A stretch of DNA of 64,000 nt from Paraglaciecola sp. L3A3 (GTDB lineage: Bacteria > Pseudomonadota > Gammaproteobacteria > Enterobacterales > Alteromonadaceae), in the NCBI RefSeq assembly GCF_009796765.1, contig NZ_CP047023.1, forward strand, positions 2,401,501-2,465,500. The letters run 5' to 3'. A model generated the notes under the pieces. That model was not told the DNA's origin. It saw only the letters and a list, made by a program, of their open reading frames with translations, and did no database searches. Both the position numbers and the translations under genes were made by a program. Numbering within the stretch: position 1 is the first letter of the stretch; every line of letters begins with the position of its first letter. Positions 12,767 to 21,595 of the stretch are shown piece by piece.

Positions 12767-13011
12767 AGTAAAATTGTAATAGCACAATAGTTATCTTTAG
12801 CATTAAAGTGTACTGAACACTTTAAATAAATATTGTCTTCATTTATTTGAAAATCTTCAGTTATATTGTCAGTCGATATAGGGTAAATTGAAGTGTGATT
12901 GGCAGGAGATAATAAATTTAACTTAGTTGAAAATAGACCTAATTTATGCCCAGCTACCGCAGAAATAGAAACTAAAACTAGGATTATTACGTTACGAACT
13001 TTAGAGGTCAT
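12767..13011 (-). pseudogene. N-terminal gene fragment with a membrane anchor, cut by the repeat
   Basis: A short reading frame starts at ATG 13011, with an AAGG ribosome binding site. It encodes an N-terminal hydrophobic segment (VIILVLVSISAVAGHKLG) and then about 60 extracytoplasmic residues. Its frame runs into the right end of the repeat and stops there, at 12748. Together with the EAL remnant on the other side it is most simply the 5' end of the same former signalling gene (sensor plus GGDEF/EAL), with the middle lost. That link is an inference from position and strand. It might instead be an unrelated small gene truncated by the repeat. Confidence 0.5.
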
Positions 13012-13187
13012 ACAACAACCTTGATTAAATCTCATGTATAAACAATTAGTTAACACTAGTTGTTATCCGCCTATTTTGTTGTGAAGTCAAGTCAGCTAGT
13101 TATCATTACTATGTTTTATGTACCACTTTCAATTGTTTTTTGTTCCTATTAACCCATCAGTTTAACTGACCTATTTAGAAGGGATTT

Positions 13188-13799
13188 ATGATTTTTGATT
13201 TAGAGCAATTATCTGCAAATCGTGTTTATCATACAATGATCCAAACTCTCACACCTAGACCAGTTGCTTGGGTATTAAGCGAAAATAAAGATAATGGATT
13301 TAACTTAGCTCCATTTTCCTATTTTAGCGCAGTGTCTAGTGATCCGCCTTTGCTTATGCTTTCTATTGGTAAAAAGTCGGATGGAGCACTTAAAGATACG
13401 CGATTTAACATTATCGAACGTAGCCACTTTGTGGTGCATATTGCCCATAGAGAACTTGCCTCACAAGTCACTAATAGTGCTGCGGAATTAGCTGAAGGTG
13501 AGTCCGAGATCGAAACGTTGGGTCTTGAAATGGTTGAATTTACAGGATCTAGTTTACCTAGATTAAAAGATTGTCGTGTAGCTTATGCTTGTGAAAAATA
13601 TCGAGTTGAAGATATCACTGCTAAACAGGCAATGATTTTAGGTTTAGTTAAAAAGGTTTACGTTGATGACAAAATAATTTTACCTAGTGAAGCGGGGCGG
13701 TTAAAAGTTGATCCTTATAAGCTAGACGCAATAGGTCGTTTAGGTGGCGACGATTATGGTTATTTAGGTCAAGTAGAGGAAGTGTTTCGGCCAAAATAA
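13188..13799 (+). CDS. Flavin reductase-like, FMN-binding split-barrel protein
   Basis: A 203-aa protein of the flavin reductase / flavoredoxin (DIM6/NTAB) family. It starts with the usual N-terminal helix and TLTPRPVAWVLS, then NLAPFSYFSAVSSDPPLLMLSIG, the FMN-binding core of this family. Members bind FMN and pass electrons from NAD(P)H or other reductases; the physiological partner here is unknown. AAGGGATTT before the ATG is a good ribosome binding site. The gene stands alone between the EAL pseudogene and a convergent sulfatase, with a hairpin after it. No sign of decay. Confidence 0.88.
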   Translation: MIFDLEQLSANRVYHTMIQTLTPRPVAWVLSENKDNGFNLAPFSYFSAVSSDPPLLMLSIGKKSDGALKDTRFNIIERSHFVVHIAHRELASQVTNSAAELAEGESEIETLGLEMVEFTGSSLPRLKDCRVAYACEKYRVEDITAKQAMILGLVKKVYVDDKIILPSEAGRLKVDPYKLDAIGRLGGDDYGYLGQVEEVFRPK

Positions 13800-13804
13800 T
13801 AAAT

Positions 13805-13830
13805 CTCGCTATAGTCTTATCTATAGCGAG
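13805..13830. terminator. Hairpin between convergent genes
   Basis: A 10-bp perfect stem (CTCGCTATAG / CTATAGCGAG) with a 6-nt loop. The T-rich sequence is only on the minus-strand side (ATTTATTATTTT), so it would mainly end transcripts of the minus-strand sulfatase. Confidence 0.6.
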
Positions 13831-13842
13831 ACTTGGTTAGTA

Positions 13843-15682
13843 TTATAATGAACAAGTCGGCATGGTAGGTAATCCTTGTAGCTTTTTATCGTCTGCTCCC
13901 TTAGCAAAATCCGTTACTTTATAATTGTTGGTTTTTTTCCAATCAATTTCTACTCGTCCATCGCCTAAAACAATGTTGCCTAATTTGTTACGAAAATATG
14001 CTGATATATGCTGGTAATTTTTATTGTAAGCAATATTATTTTGTTCATTCGGATCACAATTAAGATCGTACAAAGCCATTTCTACTTTTTTAGAGCTAGC
14101 GGTGAAAGCCCATTTTATATCTTCGCCAGGTTCGAAACCTTGACCAGGTTTACCGTTCTTTGGTCGAGTACGCATAGAAAAAGCGTAACGCTGTGAACGT
14201 ATAAAAGCTCTTGGACCAACTACATGGTTAATTTCGCCTATCACGTATTCTCGTTTTTTATTGTTGTTTGATAATACTTTGGCTAAATCATAACCATCTA
14301 ATGGAGTATCAATATTAGACTCTTGGATATTTGCAGCACCATATAGAGTAGGAGCTATGTCAACGTATTCAATAAAGTTTGAATGTACTGTATTGGCTGG
14401 AAATGCTTTAGGCGAAGATTCAGCAACGATTATGATCCCTTGATTAGAGGTATTCCAAGGACTAAATTTAGCCTCAATGCCTTGCTCTCCAAGTTGCCAA
14501 CCATGGTCGCCTACTGTTAGCACAATCACGTATTCTTGATTGTTACTTTTACTGTATTGTTTAAACGATTCTATAGCCTCACCAATTAACGCGTCACCGT
14601 AAGCACAAAATGCATAATAATCGGCAATCGCTTGTTGTTTATCTTTATCAGTCATAGCGCTCATATCCATTACTTCGGATAACTTTCTCAGTTGAGCTGG
14701 TAATTTCTCGCGTTCTTGTTTGGAGAAGTCAGGAATTATATACTCCCTATTTTTGAATTGATCTCGAAATGATTTAGGCGGCAATACTGGAGTATGGGGT
14801 AAATGAAAACCTAAATTAATCATTAAAGGTCGGGTGCTATCGGGGCCTTGTAAAGTGCGTTTGAAGTTAGTTTTATAACGAGTGTTTGGATTAGCTAAAT
14901 ACTGTTGAAAGGTTTTAACTATATGTCCATCCAATGTTTCGCCAGCTGGTTTAGGTGATACTCCACCTAATATCATCTCAGCATTTTTACGACTATAAGC
15001 TCTTAATATATGTAACTCTTTATCTAAATTTTGGTCAGGTATTACTGTTTCATTGTCTTTTACTAACCAAGTTTCTTCATTTCTATTATCGGGAAAATAA
15101 TACAACTCACGTATATTGGTTTGGCCTTTTGATCTTGTGGTGTCTTTATAAAAGTCGGTTAAGCCATGTTTGTTTAAGTCATTTTTATAACTGACCTCTA
15201 AATCGTAAAAATTTAGTGAGTTCCAAGTGGGTTTGTTTTGCCATTCATACACACGGTAACCTGACTTACCAATGTTGACCGTTTGATAACCGTTTTCTTT
15301 TAATATTTGTGGGATAGGTTTAGTGGCTAAATCATGTTCATTGTGAGTTTGTTCGAAACCATATCGGCCACTATGGTGTGGATATAAACCCATAAGCATA
15401 GAATCGCGAGAGGGAGCACAAGCTGGTGAGTTAGGTAAACATTACACCACCTTTAGCTAAAGCGTCTATGTTGGGTGATGCAACGTACCCTAATGCACTT
15501 TCTGATTTACCCGTGGTAGCCATGTTAAACGCAGCAATACTATCAGCTCGCTGATCATCAGTAACAATCCATAATATATTAGGTTGTTGAGACATACTTT
15601 GGGGTAAGTCTTTCTTCGCTAAAACACCATGAGTAAAAGAACATGCTAGTACTATACCCACTAATCTTAATTTGTATTTCAT
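13843..15682 (-). pseudogene. S1-family sulfatase split by a single-base frameshift
   Basis: The first frame (15682-15431) encodes a signal peptide and the N-terminal sulfatase strand with [13 protein letters not shown] (metal-binding Asp pair), ending GGVMFT-stop. The second frame (15430-13843) continues without loss: NSPACAPSRDSMLMGLYPHHSG, including the maturation motif CAPSR, then a complete C-terminal part with VGDHGWQLGEQG. Deleting one C of the CC pair (minus strand) at 15434-15435 would restore one reading frame of about 610 codons. There is no second lesion, so this is either very recent inactivation or a sequencing/assembly error. The formylglycine motif lies downstream of the shift, so as written neither fragment is an enzyme. 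A start at 15399 suggested by the longer frame is internal to the gene. Confidence 0.85.
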
Positions 15683-15942
15683 TTTGTTATTAATCCAAGT
15701 TTGTGTTTTATAAATAATTGTATGTTTTTATATTTAATTGCTGGTAAGTGTTTCTATATTAGTGATAATAAAGCTAAAATGCTGCTTGATAAATGTAATT
15801 ATTCTGTAAATATTGTGTGTTCTAAGTTTTTCTGCTGCATAATTTAATGGTTGGTTATTTGTTAGTAATTGGCATCTGTTTTTTATATATGCATATTGAT
15901 GTCGTATGTGAAGTTTTGTTTTGTTAATTGTAGGTAGGTTTT

Positions 15943-17775
15943 ATGAAATTCAAATTTATATTAGCGTCAGCTATTACTATTGTGGTCAGTGCATGTGGGG
16001 CTAATAATGTGGATAACACTGAGTTAAAAGAGCAAACCAAGGCGCATAAATTTGATTTAATACAAAACAATTCTGCAGTTCACGATAAAACAAATATTGT
16101 ATTTATATTGATTGATGATTTAAGTCATTATGGTGTCACTGCATATGGTGCTAATCGTTTACATAGTTATGATGGTGAATTTACAAACAAGGTGTTTAGC
16201 ACACCCAATATTGATCAATTAGCTAAGAGTGGTTTACGTGTGGATAACGCTTTTGCTTACCCTATCTGTGAAAATACCCGTATCGCTTTAATGAGCGGTA
16301 AAAATAATGATAGAAATTATTTAAAACCAAAGTCACAACATGCCTCAGATATAACATTTGGTGATGCATTTAAAAAAGCAGGCTATACCACTGGTTTGTT
16401 TGGCAAATGGAAACAAACCAGAGGCACAAAAGAAATACCGGCTGAAAAATATATTAGTGAATTTGGCTGGGATGACTATGCCGCGTTTGATGTCATCACT
16501 GAAGGTCAACGTTTTATCAATCCTAATCTTGTGATTAATGGCCAAGAACAAAACTATAACGGTCGTACCGATCTAGATCCTGAAACGGGGCGCCGTTGGT
16601 ATGGACCGGATATAGTCAATCGTCATGCCTTAAATTTTATAGAACAAAATAAAGATAAACCCTTCTTTTTATATTACCCCATGATGTTAGTGCATGATGA
16701 TCATAAACCGACACCTGATACCCGTCCTAAAACTATTTTTGATAAATTTCCTGAAAATGCCGACTACAACAATCAAAGGGGAGACGATAGACAATATTTT
16801 CCAGACATGATTGAGTATATGGACAAATTAATCGGTAAAGTCGTAGATAAAATCGAGCAACAAGGTTTACGTGAAAATACCTTAATAGTGGTGATGGGCG
16901 ATAATGGCACAAAAGAAACTTTCGGTCATGTAATGGCTGACGGCTCAATTTATCCTGGTCGTAAAGGCGGTAATGCTGATAACGGCTTACATGTGCCTTT
17001 AGTATTAAACTTTCCTAATGTAGTACCAGCCAGTCAAGATGGCAGTTATCGAACCTATGATGGCTTAGTCAACTTAACCGATATATACCCAACTATTGCC
17101 GAGGCGGCTGGTGTAGAAATGCCGATGGCTGAACAAGTCGATGGTATCAGTTTTTGGCCACAAGCTAAGGGCGCAAGTAGTGAGCCTAGAAAGCATATTT
17201 ATACTTGGTATATTGGTAATAACACTTTTCAAGATGTGGATGATGTGGGCATTGTTTACGCATTTAATAAAGACTTCAAACGTTATGCGCCCAGTAAAGA
17301 ATTCCCGGCAGGCCGTTTCTTTGATCTACGCTCCGACTTGCTAGAAAGAGTGGGTGATAAAGTGGTGAATGCTAAATGGGGGGTGAAAAGATTTAGTGGA
17401 TTACCTTTAGATACGTTAACCGCAGAACAACAAGCCGGATACGAACTGTTAGGCAAAGTACTTGAGAAAAACCGTTTAGTAGCTGTGACAAAACTGAATA
17501 TATTGGCAGACAACACTCGCTTTGAAGTAGGTGAATCACATAAGTTACACAGTCAAGTGTTACCACTTAATGCCAAGCGACAAGGAGTAGTGTGGGAGTC
17601 AAGCGATCCAAGTGTGCTAAGCATTAATAAGTTTGGTGAAGTGCAAGCATTGAAATCTGGAACTGCAACTATTTCTATTTATTCTTGGGACGATGCCTAC
17701 CCATTAGCCGCGAACAGAAAAGAAACCTTTTACCGCAATGGTGTGACCGCGTCTAAAACGTTTACTGTCCGTTAA
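15943..17775 (+). CDS. S1-family sulfatase lipoprotein with atypical CENTR motif and C-terminal Ig-like domain
   Basis: A 610-aa exported sulfatase (lipobox VSAC, Cys18). The Asp58-Asp59 metal ligands and VVMGDNGTKET are present. At the maturation site the sequence is CENTR (residues 109-113) in PICENTRIALMSG. Cys and Arg fit, but the usual Pro/Ala and Ser positions are Asn and Thr. The last ~90 residues form a bacterial Ig-like BIG2 domain (VWESSDPSVLSINKFG, SGTATISI), probably for carbohydrate or surface contact. It is the first gene of a plus-strand run with an SGNH hydrolase (86 bp on) and another sulfatase. Whether the host's formylglycine-generating enzyme modifies this variant site cannot be judged from the window. 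Confidence 0.87.
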   Translation: MKFKFILASAITIVVSACGANNVDNTELKEQTKAHKFDLIQNNSAVHDKTNIVFILIDDLSHYGVTAYGANRLHSYDGEFTNKVFSTPNIDQLAKSGLRVDNAFAYPICENTRIALMSGKNNDRNYLKPKSQHASDITFGDAFKKAGYTTGLFGKWKQTRGTKEIPAEKYISEFGWDDYAAFDVITEGQRFINPNLVINGQEQNYNGRTDLDPETGRRWYGPDIVNRHALNFIEQNKDKPFFLYYPMMLVHDDHKPTPDTRPKTIFDKFPENADYNNQRGDDRQYFPDMIEYMDKLIGKVVDKIEQQGLRENTLIVVMGDNGTKETFGHVMADGSIYPGRKGGNADNGLHVPLVLNFPNVVPASQDGSYRTYDGLVNLTDIYPTIAEAAGVEMPMAEQVDGISFWPQAKGASSEPRKHIYTWYIGNNTFQDVDDVGIVYAFNKDFKRYAPSKEFPAGRFFDLRSDLLERVGDKVVNAKWGVKRFSGLPLDTLTAEQQAGYELLGKVLEKNRLVAVTKLNILADNTRFEVGESHKLHSQVLPLNAKRQGVVWESSDPSVLSINKFGEVQALKSGTATISIYSWDDAYPLAANRKETFYRNGVTASKTFTVR

Positions 17776-17861
17776 TGCTGTTCGTTTGAGCCTTTGTTAA
17801 GTGCTGTTGTTAAATGACACTTAATAAGTAGCAATAGCATGATTTTATGGAAGTATAGATT

Positions 17862-19277
17862 ATGAAAATAACGCATATTTGGTTAGTCGCTAGTGTTATG
17901 TTTGGCTTGGCTTCAAGTGCAGGGGCCAAGGCGAATATCCATAACAAACCGGTTCCTAAGTTTGTTAAAGATGACGTAGTGGTCTTTATTGGCGATTCGA
18001 TTACCCACGGCGGCTCTTACCACAAAGACATATTTTTGTTTAACGCGACTCGTTATCCAGATAAGCCTTTTAAGTATTACAACGCTGGTATATCTGGCGA
18101 CACTGCTAAAGGTACGATAAAACGTTTTGAGCAAGATATAGCAATTCATAAGCCCACAAAATCAACCATTATGTTAGGTATGAACGATGTAGGTAGTTGG
18201 TTGTATCAAAAAGTACCTAGCACCACTAAAGAACAACAAGAGCAAAAAAAACAACAAGCTGTGGTACGTGAGGACTATATGGCGAATATGCGCACCATTG
18301 CCGATGCTTTAGCGCAAATGAACAGTGATATTGTTTTTATTACTCCTTCTATCTACGACCAAACGGCTGTATTAAAAACTTTCAATAATTTTGGTCGAAA
18401 TGATGAGTTAGCGGTTTATGGTAAAGAGCTCACTGAGTTAGCTGTTCAATACCAAGCCTCGGTGGTCGATTTTCAAACCCCCATGTTAACTATCAATAAA
18501 AAGTGGCAAGACATCGATCCAAGTCGCACTATTGTCGGCGTTGACCGAGTGCACCCGAAAGACAAAGGGCATTTTTTGATGGCCTATAGTTTTCTTAAGG
18601 CACAAGATGAATCAACATTTGTGGCAGATATACAAATAGATGCTAAGCAGCAAGCTATAACACGTATGTACAATAGTACATTGACTCAAGACCCTGAATT
18701 TTCAGCCACACAAATCACCTTTTCTTGTGAGCAAAAAGCCATACCTTTTCCTGTGGAAGGCCAACAATTAGCGCTGTTATCTGACATACCATTTCAACAA
18801 GAACTAAATCAACAAAGACTAGTTGTTAAAGGTTTAACTGATGGTAACTATCAACTTAAAATTGGCGACATAGCAGTGGGTCATTATAGTCCAGCTGAAT
18901 TAGCGGCGGGAGTGAATTTGGCTTTCAATAAAAATACGCCTATGTATCAACAGGCCCTTGCAGTTAAAGCCATGAATGATGAAAGGGCAAAAGCGTCAGG
19001 TACTTTACGCAATATTAAACATGTAGAATTTACTATGTTAAGCAAATATCCACAGACAAATTTAGCCGATATGCAACAAGTAGCAAATGTATTAGCAGCG
19101 CATCTAAAATTGTCTGAAGGTAAACCATGGCATGGTTATTTGCAGGGGCTAGTTGCCACGTATCTTGAATCTTCTACTGAAGAGAAAAATTTGCGGCAAA
19201 AGATCGAAGACTTATTTACCAAAATTTATCAAATAAACCAAACAAAAAGTTATGTTTGGCAAATCACAAAAATTTAA
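17862..19277 (+). CDS. SGNH/GDSL-family hydrolase, secreted
   Basis: A signal peptide (residues 1-22, ending SSAGA) is followed by an SGNH domain. Block I is FIGDSITHG with nucleophile Ser46, then AGISGDTAKG (Gly block), LGMNDVG (Asn block) and VDRVHPKDKGHF (Asp and His). At 471 aa it is longer than a single SGNH domain, leaving about 200 C-terminal residues without a family I recognise. It sits between two sulfatases on the same strand, which suggests an ester-removing step, for example deacetylation, on the sulfated polysaccharide. The preceding 86-bp gap has a weak hairpin without a T-run, so read-through from the upstream sulfatase is likely. Confidence 0.88.
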   Translation: MKITHIWLVASVMFGLASSAGAKANIHNKPVPKFVKDDVVVFIGDSITHGGSYHKDIFLFNATRYPDKPFKYYNAGISGDTAKGTIKRFEQDIAIHKPTKSTIMLGMNDVGSWLYQKVPSTTKEQQEQKKQQAVVREDYMANMRTIADALAQMNSDIVFITPSIYDQTAVLKTFNNFGRNDELAVYGKELTELAVQYQASVVDFQTPMLTINKKWQDIDPSRTIVGVDRVHPKDKGHFLMAYSFLKAQDESTFVADIQIDAKQQAITRMYNSTLTQDPEFSATQITFSCEQKAIPFPVEGQQLALLSDIPFQQELNQQRLVVKGLTDGNYQLKIGDIAVGHYSPAELAAGVNLAFNKNTPMYQQALAVKAMNDERAKASGTLRNIKHVEFTMLSKYPQTNLADMQQVANVLAAHLKLSEGKPWHGYLQGLVATYLESSTEEKNLRQKIEDLFTKIYQINQTKSYVWQITKI

Positions 19278-19356
19278 ATGGCTTTACTGAACTGTTGTAT
19301 TAACTATTCATATTTATTATTCGTATTCATTAAGAAACAAAGGAAAATTGCAGGTT

Positions 19357-21036
19357 ATGAAAATACCAACCGCACTTAAACTAACAGGATTATTGTTAGC
19401 AGGCATATGCTGTTTTAATACAGCACTGGCTGCTCAACAAAAACCCAACATTGTATTGATATTAACTGATGATCAACCTTATGGTTATTTAGGGGTTACA
19501 GGTAATAAAATTGTCGAAACGCCTAATATTGATGACTTAGCAGAGCAGGGGGTCTTATTTACTAATGCTCATGTCTCTAGTGCTATTTGTACCCCTAGTC
19601 GAATATCTTTGTTATTAGGTCAGTATGAGCGTAGACATGGCGTTAACTTTAATTCAGGGACTGCTGTTTCTCCTGAGGCGTGGAGCAATTCTTATCCGGT
19701 AAAAATCAGAGAAGCGGGCTATTACACCGGTTGGGTAGGTAAAAACCATTCACCAGTTGGTGAGCAGGGTTATGCCACAGGCTTAATGGAAAAAAGTTTT
19801 GACTACTGGTATGCAGGCAATGGCCATATCTATTTTTATCCAAAAGAAAAACATCCAATTTTTTCTGAAGCAGAATCAGATACCCAAGTGGAAATTGTCG
19901 AAGAAGGCATGCTGGATTTTTTAAATTCAAATGAACATAAATTTGATAAAGCTCTGAAGTTTTTAGACAGACGTCCACAAAACAAACCTTTCATGTTGTC
20001 GATTAATTTTAACTTGCCCCATGGTGCAGGCACCAGCAATATGAAGATGAAACCAACTGACGATGAAATATATCGTACTAAATACCGAGATATCGATCTG
20101 CCATTACCAGAAAACTACATTGCCAAAGCCGATATTAAAACGCCTAAGTTATCTACTGATTTGTTAAGAGCTGAGGATAGACAAGCGGGCTATAATTACG
20201 TAGATAATCCTGATGAACTAAAAGAGCGTTATACTCGCCAATTACAAGCTATGACTGGCATAGATCGTTTAGTCGGACATTTAAAAGAAGAGTTAGAACG
20301 TCAAGGTATTGCCGATAATACGGTGATTATCTTCACCTCAGACCACGGCTTATTTATGGGCGAACAGGGGCTTGGTGGTAAAGCTTTATGTTATGAAAAA
20401 ACGACTCATGTGCCTTTGATTGTTTATGATCCAAGAGAAGGTAAACAAGGTAAGAAGAGCCAAGCACTAGTTCAGAGCATTGACATAGCACCGACTATGT
20501 TAAAGCTTGCAGGTGCTGATGTACCAAATACAATGCAGGGTGAAGATATTCGTGATGTAATTTATAAAGGTAAGACTGCAGAGCGTGAATATGTGTTTAC
20601 AGAAAACTTATGGTCTACCCACTTTGGCAATCCAAGATGTGAAGCCATTCAAGATCATCAATGGAAGTACATTCGTTATTATGAAAACAACAATATGTCA
20701 GCTACCCAAAAAATTAAGCTTGCTAGAGAAATGAATATTCCGGTTAACAAGATCTTATACGGTATGCACGATAATGACATAGTTGTTTATAGAAACTATC
20801 TTGATGCAGGCCTTAAAGGTGAGCCTGCTGTGTACGAAGAATTGTACGATTTAGCTAACGATCCTAATGAGCTAAATAATTTGGTATCTGAGTCTCAACA
20901 TAAAACTAAATTAGAAAAAATGCGCAAAGATTGGTTACCGGTATTAAAATCAGCTAGAGGTGAAGGTTCTCCAAAAGTGGTTCGATATACTGTGGATTCA
21001 CAAGTAGAAACAGGTCAACAAGCTAAAACTCACTAG
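19357..21036 (+). CDS. S1-family sulfatase, secreted
   Basis: A full-length S1 sulfatase of about 559 aa. A signal peptide ends near ALA-AQQ. The metal-binding pair is in LILTDDQPYG and the maturation motif CTPSR (Cys78) lies in SSAICTPSRISLLLGQY, so it is canonical. SDHGLFMGEQGLGGK and TTHVPLIVYDP belong to the conserved C-terminal half of the fold. The frame can be extended to TTG at 19348, but ATG 19357, 12 bp after AGGA, is preferred. It is the last gene of the run that starts with the BIG2-carrying sulfatase, and a strong terminator follows. Confidence 0.92.
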   Translation: MKIPTALKLTGLLLAGICCFNTALAAQQKPNIVLILTDDQPYGYLGVTGNKIVETPNIDDLAEQGVLFTNAHVSSAICTPSRISLLLGQYERRHGVNFNSGTAVSPEAWSNSYPVKIREAGYYTGWVGKNHSPVGEQGYATGLMEKSFDYWYAGNGHIYFYPKEKHPIFSEAESDTQVEIVEEGMLDFLNSNEHKFDKALKFLDRRPQNKPFMLSINFNLPHGAGTSNMKMKPTDDEIYRTKYRDIDLPLPENYIAKADIKTPKLSTDLLRAEDRQAGYNYVDNPDELKERYTRQLQAMTGIDRLVGHLKEELERQGIADNTVIIFTSDHGLFMGEQGLGGKALCYEKTTHVPLIVYDPREGKQGKKSQALVQSIDIAPTMLKLAGADVPNTMQGEDIRDVIYKGKTAEREYVFTENLWSTHFGNPRCEAIQDHQWKYIRYYENNNMSATQKIKLAREMNIPVNKILYGMHDNDIVVYRNYLDAGLKGEPAVYEELYDLANDPNELNNLVSESQHKTKLEKMRKDWLPVLKSARGEGSPKVVRYTVDSQVETGQQAKTH

Positions 21037-21073
21037 GTGATAACGCTTTAGTTATTATTAGCCTTTTTCAAAC

Positions 21074-21113
21074 AAAAAGCCGATTGTTATACAAATAACA
21101 GTCGGCTTTTTTT
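21074..21113 (+). terminator. Rho-independent terminator of the sulfatase/esterase operon
   Basis: A long stem (AAAAAGCCGATTGTTAT paired with ATAACAGTCGGCTTTTT, one G-T pair), short loop and a run of seven T. It ends the transcript of the 15943-21036 genes. Confidence 0.9.
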
Positions 21114-21174
21114 ATACTTGAAATTACCAAACTTAAATAAAATACAATAAATTATTGAGTTAAAGGATTTAATT

Positions 21175-21486
21175 ATGATTATAGCTGTATGCGGATATTG
21201 GAAACATATAAGTATTATGTTTATAGCCTTAAGTCTATTTATTCTTTTCACAACGCCCAGTAATCTTGGGCCATACTTAATAACACACATATACGTTATT
21301 TTGACGATTCTGCTAACCGCTTTAGGGGGCGTTTTAATACTGATACCCATAATGTTACTTTTGTTCAAACAACATAATAAGAGCAAGTTTGAAGTGTTTC
21401 TATGGATTGTCTTTATTGTTATTTTTAACGTTATGGGGAGTTTTATTACGTATTTTGTATTTCGAGATATTAGAGAAATACATTAG
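21175..21486 (+). CDS. Small integral membrane protein, unknown
   Basis: A 103-aa protein with three predicted hydrophobic segments (about residues 12-29, 38-63 and 72-93) and short polar loops. AAAGGATTTAATT before the ATG is a good ribosome binding site, which is why I prefer this strand over an antisense open frame at 21087-21386. No family is recognised. It stands alone between the terminator of the sulfatase operon and the convergent fucosidase gene. Confidence 0.6.
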   Translation: MIIAVCGYWKHISIMFIALSLFILFTTPSNLGPYLITHIYVILTILLTALGGVLILIPIMLLLFKQHNKSKFEVFLWIVFIVIFNVMGSFITYFVFRDIREIH

Positions 21487-21550
21487 GACTTTTCAATAAG
21501 CCAATTTTTTTAAATTCTTATTTCTTTATTTTTTGTAAATATCTAAATAC

Positions 21551-21576
21551 AAAAAAGCCGCCAAATTTGGCGGCTT
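21551..21576 (-). terminator. Rho-independent terminator of the second fucosidase gene
   Basis: A perfect 18-bp palindrome (GCCGCCAAATTTGGCGGC) followed on the minus strand by six T. It lies 20 bp after the stop of the GH29 gene. Confidence 0.88.
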
Positions 21577-21595
21577 AGTTACAAACTTTTATTAC

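Noticed and set aside
17796..17826. Hairpin TTAAGTG/CACTTAA between the sulfatase and SGNH genes as a terminator
   Set aside because: Only a 7-bp arm and no T-run follows, so the genes are treated as one operon.
21087..21386. 99-codon frame antisense to the small membrane protein
   Set aside because: The plus-strand gene has a good ribosome binding site and clear membrane segments; the antisense frame has neither.
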